Under the pieces are notes generated by a model. That model was not told the DNA's origin. It saw only the letters and a program-made list of their open reading frames with translations, and ran no database searches. From Solirubrobacterales bacterium (GTDB lineage: Bacteria; Actinomycetota; Thermoleophilia; Solirubrobacterales; 70-9): a DNA stretch of 41,766 bases. Positions 15,337 to 22,173 of this stretch are shown here, in pieces. The stretch's first letter is position 1; each line of letters begins with the position of its first letter. The stretch lies in assembly GCA_018883025.1 (NCBI GenBank), contig VEQW01000002.1, positions 1 to 41,766 on the forward strand, written 5' to 3'. The position numbers were made by a program, and so were the translations under genes.

Positions 15337-16496
15337 CGCCGGCCGAATCGCTGACCGGTTTCAGGTGGGTGGAATTCCCCGAGGGGACCGAGGCCCTTCG
15401 CCCGGATCGCCTTGCGGAGGGCTTCATCGCGGCGGGTGCCGCGGTGGGGATCAAGGAGGACGGCGCCCCCGACCTGGCCCTCCTCGCTTCAGTCGGGGGG
15501 CCGCCATCGAGCGCGATGGTCCTGACGACTAATGCGGTGGCAGCAGCTCCGGTGAGGCTCTGCAGGGAGGGACTCGATTCCGAGCGGATCGGAGCCGTGG
15601 TCGTGACCTCGGGGAACGCCAACTGCGCGACAGGGGAGCGGGGGATGGAGGTCGCGAGGCAGGTGCAGGGTGCGGTGGCCGAGGCATTGGACCTCGACCC
15701 GACCGAGGTCGCCATCGCCCAGACCGGGGTGATCGGAGTCCAGCTGGACCCAGATCCAGTGGTTGCTGCCGTCCCGCGACTGGCCGATCGCCTCAGTCCC
15801 GAGGGTGGAGGGGAATTCGCCGAAGCGATCCTGACCACGGACGCGGGTACCAAGTCCCTCACGGTCACCAACGGCGGAGTGACCGTTTCGGCCCAGGCAA
15901 AAGGGGCGGGGATGATCGAGCCGGGACTCGCCACGATGCTCTGTTTCGTGCAGACCGATGGAGTCGTGGGGGAACCGAAAGCGGCCCTCGACGAGGCGGT
16001 CGGGAACACCTTCAACCGGATCTCGGTCGACGGCCAGATGAGCACCAACGACACGGTCGTCTTCCAGGCGAGCGGCACCTCGGGACTGCCCCTGCCCGAT
16101 GGCCTGCTCGATGAAGCCCTGCTCCAACTGGCGCTGGCGATCGTCGCGGAAGGTGAAGGTGCGACGCGAATCGCCCGGGTCTCCGTCGAAGGAGCCGACG
16201 ATCCGGACCAGGCCGACCGGGTTGCCCGGGCGATAGGGAATTCACCGCTCGTCAAGACGGCGCTCTTCGGACGCGACCCGAACTGGGGGCGCATACTGCA
16301 GGCGGCAGGGGCGGCGCTCAAGGGCGAGGACCTGACCGGCCTGGACGAGGAGGCCGTTCGGGCCGACGAGCTCGGTGGTCCTGACGATCAGGTCGAGATC
16401 GGGATCGACCTGCGCAGGGGCGACGGGTCCGGCCACCAGTACTTCTCGGACCTGACACATCGCTACATCGAGATCAACGCCGAATACACGACCTGA
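15333..16496 (+). CDS. argJ: Glutamate N-acetyltransferase / ornithine acetyltransferase
   Basis: ArgJ transfers the acetyl group from N-acetylornithine to glutamate, making the pathway cyclic, and in bifunctional forms also uses acetyl-CoA. The 387-residue precursor has TSGNANCATGERG, AQTGVIG, TTDAGTK and KGAGMIEPGLATMLCFVQTD. Self-cleavage is expected between Ala200 and Thr201, the latter becoming the N-terminal nucleophile of the beta chain. The C-terminal part contains FNRISVDGQMSTNDTV and GRDPNWGRILQAAG. ATG 15333 overlaps the argC stop. The presence of ArgJ explains the absence of argA/argE here. Mono- versus bifunctionality cannot be judged from sequence alone. Confidence 0.96.
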   Translation: MTPAESLTGFRWVEFPEGTEALRPDRLAEGFIAAGAAVGIKEDGAPDLALLASVGGPPSSAMVLTTNAVAAAPVRLCREGLDSERIGAVVVTSGNANCATGERGMEVARQVQGAVAEALDLDPTEVAIAQTGVIGVQLDPDPVVAAVPRLADRLSPEGGGEFAEAILTTDAGTKSLTVTNGGVTVSAQAKGAGMIEPGLATMLCFVQTDGVVGEPKAALDEAVGNTFNRISVDGQMSTNDTVVFQASGTSGLPLPDGLLDEALLQLALAIVAEGEGATRIARVSVEGADDPDQADRVARAIGNSPLVKTALFGRDPNWGRILQAAGAALKGEDLTGLDEEAVRADELGGPDDQVEIGIDLRRGDGSGHQYFSDLTHRYIEINAEYTT

Positions 16497-16517
16497 CCTG
16501 AAAGGACTGAAACCCGC

Positions 16518-17393
16518 TTGAGCCAGCCAGGAGGACAACAGGGACCCCACGAGCCCGGAGGGGACGTGACCGTCCTGCTCGAGGCGCTGCCCTACATCCG
16601 TGAGTTCCATGGCCAGACGGTGGTGATCAAGTACGGGGGTGCCGCCATGCGTGAGGAGTCGCTTCGCAAGGGGTTCGCCGAGGACGTCGTGTTGCTCAAG
16701 TACGTCGGGATGAACCCGGTGGTCGTCCACGGTGGAGGTCCCGAGATCTCCGAATACATGGAGAGGCTCGGGATGGAGGTGAAGTTCCAGGACGGACTCA
16801 GGGTGTCCGATGCCGAAACGGTCGAGGTAGCCAAGATGGTCCTCCTCGGCAAGCTCAACTCCGACCTGGTCAGTCGCCTGAACATGGCCGGGCAGGCTGC
16901 CGTCGGACTCTCCGGCGAGGACGGGGCCCTGTTCGAGGTGGCCCCGGTCGCGAATGCGGCCGATATCGGATTCGTTGGGGAGATCGAGGGGGTCGACGTC
17001 GACGTGATCAACCACATCGCCGAGGACTACATCCCGGTGATCGCCTCGGTTGCTTCGGACGGCGAGGGCAACTCCTACAACGTCAACGCCGACGAAGCAG
17101 CCGGGAAGGTCGCCGCCGCCCTCGGGGCCTTCAAGGCCTTCTTCCTGACAGACGTCCCGGGCTGGCTGGACGATCCCGAGGACGAGTCCTCACTCGTCTC
17201 CGAGACTGACGCGGCCACTCTCGAGGCGGCCCTGGTCGGGATAGAAGGGGGGATGAAGCCGAAGCTGGGAGCTGCACTCGATGCGCTCAAGGGTGGCGTC
17301 GGCAGCGTCCACATCATCGACGGCCGAAAGCCGCATTCCCTCCTGCTCGAACTCTTCACCGACTCCGGAATCGGGACCAAGGTCACTCCTTGA
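16518..17393 (+). CDS. argB: Acetylglutamate kinase
   Basis: ArgB phosphorylates N-acetylglutamate, usually the arginine-feedback step. The 291 residues contain VIKYGGAAM (ATP-binding Lys, usually KYGGNAM), VVVHGGGPEI, LGKLNSDLVSRLN, GLSGEDGALF, YNVNADEAAGKVAAALGA, FLTDVPGW and GGMKPKLGAALDALKGG. The TTG at 16518 lies 21 bases after argJ, with AAAGGA upstream at somewhat long spacing. GTG 16566 is an in-frame alternative, but it would drop the N-terminal extension that, in arginine-inhibited AGKs, takes part in hexamer formation. The stop overlaps the argD TTG in TTGA. Confidence 0.96.
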   Translation: MSQPGGQQGPHEPGGDVTVLLEALPYIREFHGQTVVIKYGGAAMREESLRKGFAEDVVLLKYVGMNPVVVHGGGPEISEYMERLGMEVKFQDGLRVSDAETVEVAKMVLLGKLNSDLVSRLNMAGQAAVGLSGEDGALFEVAPVANAADIGFVGEIEGVDVDVINHIAEDYIPVIASVASDGEGNSYNVNADEAAGKVAAALGAFKAFFLTDVPGWLDDPEDESSLVSETDAATLEAALVGIEGGMKPKLGAALDALKGGVGSVHIIDGRKPHSLLLELFTDSGIGTKVTP

Positions 17394-18577
17394 CCGGGAC
17401 CGAGACGATTCGGGAGCGGGAGGCGCGTTACCTGATGCAGACCTACCCCCGATCCGACGTCGTTTTCGTCGCGGGCGATGGGACCGTCCTGGTCGATGAA
17501 GACGGCAGGGAATACCTCGACTTCCTCAGCGGGATCGCGGTCACCTCGCTCGGGCACGGCAATCGGGACCTGGTCGAGACCGCGAGTGAACAGATGGCCA
17601 GGCTCGATCATGTCTCGAACCTCTTCTACACGGAGCCGATGGTCGATCTCGCCGAACGGCTTTCGGAGGGATCGATCGGGGGGCCGGTCTTCTTCGCCAA
17701 CTCGGGCTCGGAGGCGAACGAATGCGCGATAAAGGTCTTGCGAAAGCACGCGGCTGCACGAGGGATCGCCAGCCCCGAGGTGATCACCTTCGAGGGGGCG
17801 TGGCACGGGAGGACCTACGGGGCGATGGCGGCGACGCCGGCCCTGATCGACCAGGCCGACCTCGGTCCGATGCTGCCGGGTTTCGTCCAGGTTCCGTTCG
17901 ACGACCCCGACGCCCTGGAATCCGCCTTCAGCCCGAACACTGCCGGAGTGATGATGGAGACGATTCAGGGTGAGGCTGGGGTGCGACCGTTCTCGGAGGC
18001 GACGCTCGAGGTCGCCCGCCGCTTGACCCGTGACGCCGGTTCCCTCCTTGTGCTGGACGAAGTCCAGACCGGGGTGGGCAGGACCGGGTCGCTCTGGAGC
18101 TACCAGCAGTTCGGGGTCGTGCCCGACGTGATGACTACTGCCAAGGCCCTCGGTGGGGGGATGGCGATCGGAGCCTGTGTCAACTCCGAGGAGCTCGGCC
18201 AGGTACTTGCGCCAGGCGACCACGGTTCGACCTTCGCGGCCGGTCCGGTCGCCTCGGCGGTGGCAGGCCGGGTCCTCGAGATCGTCGACAGGCCAGAGAC
18301 CCTTCGCAGGGTGCGCGAAGCGGGTGGCCGGCTCGTCGATGGACTGTCGGATCTCTCCGGCGTCGAGTCGGTACGGGGGAGGGGCCTGATGCTCGGGGCC
18401 GCCCTGGAACCCGGTCTCGACGCCGCGGCCGTTCGGGACGAGTTGCTCCGCCGGGGCCTCGTCGTCAATGCTCCCCGTCCGGACACCCTGAGGCTCCTGC
18501 CTCCGTTCGTGGTCACCGATGGCCAGATCGACCGGGCAATCGGGATCCTCGGCGACGTCCTGGCGGAGGCCCGTTGA
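17390..18577 (+). CDS. argD: Acetylornithine aminotransferase
   Basis: This class III PLP aminotransferase makes N-acetylornithine from the semialdehyde using glutamate. The 395 residues include YLDFLSGIAVTSLGHGN, FFANSGSEANECAIKVLRKHA, FEGAWHGRTYGAMAATP, LLVLDEVQTGVGRTGSLW and the PLP Lys252 in TTAKALGGGMAIGACV. GDHGSTFAAGPVASAVAG and RGRGLMLGAAL complete the family pattern. TTG 17390 overlaps the argB stop. In most actinobacteria argF follows; here the next gene is a short membrane protein, so ornithine carbamoyltransferase must be encoded elsewhere. Some family members also act in lysine synthesis. Confidence 0.95.
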   Translation: MTGTETIREREARYLMQTYPRSDVVFVAGDGTVLVDEDGREYLDFLSGIAVTSLGHGNRDLVETASEQMARLDHVSNLFYTEPMVDLAERLSEGSIGGPVFFANSGSEANECAIKVLRKHAAARGIASPEVITFEGAWHGRTYGAMAATPALIDQADLGPMLPGFVQVPFDDPDALESAFSPNTAGVMMETIQGEAGVRPFSEATLEVARRLTRDAGSLLVLDEVQTGVGRTGSLWSYQQFGVVPDVMTTAKALGGGMAIGACVNSEELGQVLAPGDHGSTFAAGPVASAVAGRVLEIVDRPETLRRVREAGGRLVDGLSDLSGVESVRGRGLMLGAALEPGLDAAAVRDELLRRGLVVNAPRPDTLRLLPPFVVTDGQIDRAIGILGDVLAEAR

Positions 18578-18602
18578 TCGCTGTCCTTTCCCGGCCAGCG
18601 GC

Positions 18603-18608
18603 TACCAT
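18603..18608 (+). promoter_or_regulatory. Possible -10 box (TACCAT) between argD and the small membrane protein gene
   Basis: TACCAT lies in the 79-base gap after argD. It would start a transcript about 40 bases upstream of ATG 18657, which also has AAAGGA 8 bases upstream. No -35 match is evident. Confidence 0.25.
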
Positions 18609-18656
18609 CACGAATCGGAGGAAGAGCTCTTCTTGAACGACGAAAGGACACGGGTA

Positions 18657-19016
18657 ATGGCGCAGGGCCGGGGACGGGATCCGTACGGCGATGACGGAGG
18701 CGGGGGCAGCATGAGGTGGTTGGTCATGGGCCTGGTCGCGGTGATCATCGGCCTGGTGATTGCGATCATCGTGCTCGCGGGTTCCGACAGCGGAAGCGAC
18801 CAGACCGGTTCCGAAACCGTTCCGGTACCGACCAAGCCCGATGACTCGGACTCTGGCGGGGTCACCCCGGAACCCGAGCCGGTGCCCGAGGGGGGCGGTG
18901 GTGAGGGGGGCGGAACCACGCCCGATGGTGGTTCAGGCGATTCGGGGGGTTCATCCGGCGGTGTCTCGCCCGGGGGTACCTCTTCGGGATCGGGAAGCGG
19001 GGGAATCAGTCCTTGA
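18657..19016 (+). CDS. Small single-pass membrane protein with Gly/Ser-rich extracellular tail
   Basis: I do not recognise a family. The 119-residue protein has a short polar N-terminus (AQGRGRDPYGDDGGGGS), one strong helix (MRWLVMGLVAVIIGLVIAIIVLAG), then an acidic Pro/Thr/Ser region and a very Gly/Ser-rich tail with no predicted fold. An N-in topology with a disordered exported tail is likely. The track start at 18519 is inside argD. ATG 18657 is preferred for AAAGGA 8 bases upstream; TTG 18633 behind GGAGG is the alternative and adds 8 residues. Its stop overlaps the argG TTG in TTGA, so it is translationally coupled to argG. It occupies the place where argF (and argR) stand in related arginine operons. 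Confidence 0.65.
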   Translation: MAQGRGRDPYGDDGGGGSMRWLVMGLVAVIIGLVIAIIVLAGSDSGSDQTGSETVPVPTKPDDSDSGGVTPEPEPVPEGGGGEGGGTTPDGGSGDSGGSSGGVSPGGTSSGSGSGGISP

Positions 19017-20320
19017 CCGGAGCTGGTCCGGAGCAGATCGAGGAGCAGCTCTCCCTGGGCCCGTCGGCCGACCCGGTCGCGACCTTCGAGGCCCAGCCAG
19101 AGGAGGTGCGAAAGGTCCTTCTCCTCTACTCGGGCGGTCTCGACACCAGTGTGATGCTGCACTGGATCCAGGCCGAGTACGGAGCCGAAGTCGTCACCCT
19201 GACGATCGACCTCGGCCAACCGGGAGAGGATTACGACGCGGTCACCGAGAAGGCGCGTGACCTCGGGGCCGTCGAGACCGTGGTGATCGACGCGCGGGAG
19301 GAGTTCGCCCGTGACTACGTCCTTCCGGCAATCAAGGCAAATGCCCTCTACGGGGGCGGTTACCCGCTGTTCACCTCGCTCGGCCGGCCGCTGATCGCCA
19401 AGCTAGGGGTCGAGACCGCTGCCGCGACCGGCTGCAACGTGCTCGCCCACGGCTGTACCGGCAAGGGCAACGACCAGGTACGCCTCGAGGCGACCGTGGC
19501 AACCCTTGAACCCGGCCTGAAGACCATTGCCCCGGTTCGCTCGTGGCAGATCGGGAGGGATGAGGAACTCGAGTACTGCCGCCGGCACGGGATCCCGGTC
19601 AAGGGGGGCGGCCAGGCCCCGCCCTATTCGATCGACGACAACCTCTGGGGGAGGTCGTCCGAGGGTGGGGAGATCGAGGACCTGAACGCTGCTCCGCCCC
19701 GGGACGTCTTCCAGCTGGTGACGCCGCCGGAGGAGGCACCGGATTCATCCGAAAGCGTCACGGTCGGCTTCGACGCCGGCGTTCCCGTATCACTCGATGG
19801 CACCCCGATGGAGCTGGTGCCCTTGATCGAGCGGCTGTCGGAACTCGGCTGTCGTCACGGAGTCGGCATCGTCGACCACATCGAGGACCGGATCGTCGGC
19901 CTGAAGGTCCGCGACATCTACGAGGTCCCCGCGGCCGAGATCGTCCTGACGGCGCATGCGGAGCTCGAGAAGCTGGTCTCGACGATCCACCAGAACAACT
20001 TCAAACACACCTTGGATCGCCAGTGGGCCTACCTCGTCTACGCCGGACTGTGGAACGAACCGTTGAGGCACGACCTCGACGCCTACATGGATTCGGCCAA
20101 CGAGTACGTCACCGGTGAGGTGACGATGCGGCTCTACAAGGGATCGGCGGTTCCGGTCGCTCGATCTTCTCCCTACGCGCTCTACGACCGGAACCTCGCG
20201 TCCTTCGGGGAGTCGGGAGGCGAGTTCTCGCAGCGCTCCAGCCCGGGCTTCATCGAGCTGTTCTCCCTTCAGACCCGGATGGCCCACAGGATCAGGAACC
20301 GGGAGGGGGGAGAGCGGTGA
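19013..20320 (+). CDS. argG: Argininosuccinate synthase
   Basis: ArgG condenses citrulline and aspartate with ATP. The P-loop LLYSGGLDTSVMLHW starts near residue 37. It is followed by VTLTIDLGQPGEDYDAV, YPLFTSLGRPLIAKLGVE, the ATP/citrulline segment AHGCTGKGNDQVRLE, IAPVRSW, YSIDDNLWGRSSEGG and YDRNLASFGE. The protein is 435 residues, about 30 longer than most because of an N-terminal extension (TGAGPEQIEEQLSLGPSADPVATF). The TTG start overlaps the upstream membrane-protein gene; a later start near the P-loop is possible but no better-placed site was found. The next gene overlaps its stop in GTGA. argH is not in the window. Confidence 0.96.
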   Translation: MTGAGPEQIEEQLSLGPSADPVATFEAQPEEVRKVLLLYSGGLDTSVMLHWIQAEYGAEVVTLTIDLGQPGEDYDAVTEKARDLGAVETVVIDAREEFARDYVLPAIKANALYGGGYPLFTSLGRPLIAKLGVETAAATGCNVLAHGCTGKGNDQVRLEATVATLEPGLKTIAPVRSWQIGRDEELEYCRRHGIPVKGGGQAPPYSIDDNLWGRSSEGGEIEDLNAAPPRDVFQLVTPPEEAPDSSESVTVGFDAGVPVSLDGTPMELVPLIERLSELGCRHGVGIVDHIEDRIVGLKVRDIYEVPAAEIVLTAHAELEKLVSTIHQNNFKHTLDRQWAYLVYAGLWNEPLRHDLDAYMDSANEYVTGEVTMRLYKGSAVPVARSSPYALYDRNLASFGESGGEFSQRSSPGFIELFSLQTRMAHRIRNREGGER

Positions 20321-20493
20321 TCTACGAGCTGATCGGTCGCCTGGCGGTCTGGACGGTTCGCAACCGCCTGGTCAGGCCCAACCGGCCGCCCTCTCGATTC
20401 TCGGTGGTGGGCCTCGGACTGTTGGGGGCCCTGGTCGGCCTCGCCCTGGTGAGCCTGCTGGTCGGCCGGGCCGGCGACGACGAAGCCACCTGA
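20317..20493 (+). CDS. 58-residue membrane protein downstream of argG (not in ORF track)
   Basis: GTG 20317 overlaps the argG stop (GTGA) and opens a 58-codon frame ending at TGA 20491. The product has an amphipathic, Arg-rich N-terminus (ELIGRLAVWTVRNRLVR), then PNRPPSR and one clear transmembrane helix (FSVVGLGLLGALVGLALVSLLVG), ending in acidic GDDEAT. This gives a small single-pass protein, basic side in. It fell below the length cutoff of the track. The start/stop overlap, the hydrophobic helix and the hairpin just past its stop support it as real. No family is recognised. Confidence 0.55.
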   Translation: MIYELIGRLAVWTVRNRLVRPNRPPSRFSVVGLGLLGALVGLALVSLLVGRAGDDEAT

Positions 20494-20517
20494 GTCCCCA
20501 CCGCAACCCGCCTTGCG

Positions 20518-20536
20518 GGCCGACCGAGGGTCGGCC
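20518..20536 (+). terminator. GGCCGACC-GAG-GGTCGGCC hairpin after the argG unit
   Basis: This perfect 8-bp stem with a 3-base loop begins 24 bases after the small membrane gene. It lacks a T-run (AGTTCCC follows), so it is a probable but non-canonical terminator of the arg unit. Confidence 0.5.
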
Positions 20537-20556
20537 AGTTCCCAAGCATGCTCGGC

Positions 20557-20562
20557 TACGGT
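20557..20562 (+). promoter_or_regulatory. -10 box (TACGGT) for the coiled-coil/Rpf-like gene
   Basis: TACGGT ends 8 bases before ATG 20571, so the mRNA would have no or nearly no leader. No Shine-Dalgarno is seen in the gap. Confidence 0.4.
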
Positions 20563-20570
20563 CGTCACGA

Positions 20571-21587
20571 ATGTCTTCCCCGACCCCCTCAGCGGAGGCA
20601 GCGGTTCCCGTGCGGGCGGCTCAGATCGTCCTCGCAGCGATTCTCCTGGGCCTCTGGGCAGCCGCGCCCTGGGGAGCGATTTCCCCCGTCGAGGCCGTTG
20701 CAAAGCCGTCGGCCGATGAAAAGGAGCTCGAGAGGGCCGAATCCCGGGTCGAGCGGCTCTCCGACGAGCTGACGGGATCGAGGGCGAGGTTCGACCGGCT
20801 CGATCGGGAGGCCGAGTCCGCCAGGATGGCCGAGGCGCAGATCGAGCAGCAGCTGGCCGACGGACAGCGGCGACTGCTCGAGGTCGGGGACCGGCTTCGC
20901 TCGGCGCGGAAGGCGGCAGCCGTTGCTGCCCGGCGCCTCGAATCGGCCCGGGCCCGACTGGCCGACCGGCTGGTGGCGATCTACGAGTCGGGTACCTCGA
21001 ACGCGGTCGCCATCCTGCTCGCGACGGAGGACTTCGGAGACCTTGCTGCCTCGGGCGCCTACCTGGAGGCGATTGCCGACTCCGAGAGGCAGCTCGCCGA
21101 ACGGGTCGCAGAGCTGCGCCGAGCACGGCTCGTCTCGCTCGGGCAGGTGCGGCGCTCCCGGGAGCTCCTCGTGTCCGAGATGGGAGGGTTGCGTTCGGCC
21201 AGGCAATCGGCTGCGGCGACGCGCCTCGAGGCCGAACAGTCGATGACCAAGCTGACCGCGGTCCAGGAGGCGAGGGAGAGGAAGATCGACGAGCTCAAGG
21301 ACGAGGTGACGCGGATCGAGTCGGAACTCGACTCGGGCAGCGGGGCCGCGAACTTCGCCGGTGGTCCCTACGCGATCCCTACCTACATCGTCATGTGCGA
21401 GTCCGGGGGCAATTACTCGGCACTCAATCCGAGCAGCGGGGCTGGAGGTGCTTACCAGATCATTCCATCGACCTGGGAGGCCTATGGCGGCGAAGGCCTT
21501 CCCCACCAGGCTTCGAAGGCCGAGCAGGACCGGATTGCCGGATTGATCTGGGAGAGCGCCGGTCCCGGTGCCTGGGTCTGTGCCTGA
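20571..21587 (+). CDS. Secreted cell-wall enzyme: CwlO/RipC-type coiled coil fused to a transglycosylase-like (Rpf) domain
   Basis: The 338-residue protein begins with a signal peptide (AAQIVLAAILLGLWAAAPWGAISPVEAVA). Residues ~45-255 are a long heptad-rich coiled coil interrupted by RLVAIYESGTSNAVAILLATEDFGDLAASGAYLEAIADSE. That interruption resembles the hinge of PcsB/CwlO/RipC proteins, which are activated by FtsEX. The C-terminal ~80 residues are a lysozyme-like Rpf/transglycosylase-like domain: IVMCESGGNYSALNPSSGAGGAYQIIPSTWEAYGG. The Glu in CESGGN is the expected catalytic acid, and a second Cys at the end (WVCA) could make the usual disulfide. The inferred role is peptidoglycan cleavage during growth or division. 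ATG 20571 follows TACGGT. ftsEX is not nearby. Confidence 0.8.
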   Translation: MSSPTPSAEAAVPVRAAQIVLAAILLGLWAAAPWGAISPVEAVAKPSADEKELERAESRVERLSDELTGSRARFDRLDREAESARMAEAQIEQQLADGQRRLLEVGDRLRSARKAAAVAARRLESARARLADRLVAIYESGTSNAVAILLATEDFGDLAASGAYLEAIADSERQLAERVAELRRARLVSLGQVRRSRELLVSEMGGLRSARQSAAATRLEAEQSMTKLTAVQEARERKIDELKDEVTRIESELDSGSGAANFAGGPYAIPTYIVMCESGGNYSALNPSSGAGGAYQIIPSTWEAYGGEGLPHQASKAEQDRIAGLIWESAGPGAWVCA

Positions 21588-21595
21588 GGCTGGCC

Positions 21596-21610
21596 CTGAC
21601 CGGGGGTCAG
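21596..21610. terminator. CTGACC-GGG-GGTCAG hairpin between convergent genes
   Basis: A 6-bp perfect stem with a 3-base loop spans the 19-base gap between the Rpf-like gene and the reverse sixA-type gene, and includes the latter's TCA (stop). There is no T-run on either strand; it may act as a weak bidirectional terminator. Confidence 0.35.
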
Positions 21611-22044
21611 TTGGCGAGAGCGAGCAGGTCCGGCCCGGCGAGCATCTCGAGGCGTGAACCTCGAACGACGGCTATCCCGCCCTTCCTCAGCCGGACCGAA
21701 CCCCCGGTGAGCCTCGCCACCTCGGCCGAGAACGAGGGCTCATGTCCGACCAGGAGGACGCAGCCCAGGCCGGCCACCAGCCCTTTCGCGTCGAAATCGC
21801 CGACTCCGAGTCCGTCGTCGATGACCGGCTCGAGGCCGAGGGCCTTGCAGGCGCCGCGGGCGGTCTCGATCGCCCGAGTCCGGGGGCTGGAGATGCAGAG
21901 GTCCGGGATCAGGCCGAGCGAGTGGAGGGCTCGACCGGCGACTTCGGCCTGACGGACCCCCTTCCCGGTCAGGGGCCGGGCAGCGTCCCCACTGCCGTCG
22001 TCGTCTTCGGCCTGCCCGTGGCGGAGGAAGATGATCGTTTCCAT
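21607..22044 (-). CDS. Histidine phosphatase, SixA type
   Basis: This 145-residue member of the histidine phosphatase (phosphoglycerate mutase-like) superfamily has the phosphohistidine motif FLRHGQAE near the N-terminus. ISSPRTRAIETARGA and the second catalytic His in LLVGHEPSFSAEVARL follow. SixA of E. coli removes phosphate from phosphohistidine on signalling or phosphotransfer proteins; the target here is unknown. The track start at 22212 adds an Arg/Pro-rich extension through the dnaE promoter region and is unlikely; ATG 22044 (METIIFLRHGQ) is standard. A minus-strand TACGAT (22064-22059) would give a leader of about 7 bases. It is divergent from dnaE. Confidence 0.85.
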   Translation of the reverse strand: METIIFLRHGQAEDDDGSGDAARPLTGKGVRQAEVAGRALHSLGLIPDLCISSPRTRAIETARGACKALGLEPVIDDGLGVGDFDAKGLVAGLGCVLLVGHEPSFSAEVARLTGGSVRLRKGGIAVVRGSRLEMLAGPDLLALAN

Positions 22045-22092
22045 CGGGTATCGCCCCGATCGTAGCGACGGCGGATCGGTGCCACGGGGGAA

Positions 22093-22137
22093 CTCTTCCC
22101 AAAGAGCGAATCCGGTACGCCGGAGTGTTCCACTCCG
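22093..22137. promoter_or_regulatory. Cluster of short palindromes in the sixA-dnaE divergent region
   Basis: Three inverted repeats lie in series: CTCTT-CCCA-AAGAG (22093-22106), TCCGG-TACG-CCGGA (22111-22124) and CGGAGTG-TTC-CACTCCG (22121-22137, 7-base arms). The last two overlap and so could be alternatives. They sit between the divergent starts at 22044 and 22174, suggesting operator sites. None matches the actinobacterial LexA box. Confidence 0.35.
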
Positions 22138-22161
22138 CCCGATTTCGTCGGGACCGATTGC

Positions 22162-22167
22162 GATCAT
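22162..22167 (+). promoter_or_regulatory. Weak -10-like box (GATCAT) for dnaE
   Basis: GATCAT, preceded by TGC (an extended -10 resemblance), ends 6 bases before GTG 22174. The first base deviates from TANNNT. The spacing matches other leaderless heads in this window. Confidence 0.3.
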
Positions 22168-22173
22168 TGACGG

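Noticed and set aside
22121-22137. LexA (SOS) box upstream of dnaE
   Set aside because: CGGAGTGTTCCACTCCG does not fit the actinobacterial consensus of GAAC-N4-GTTC type; kept only as an unassigned palindrome.
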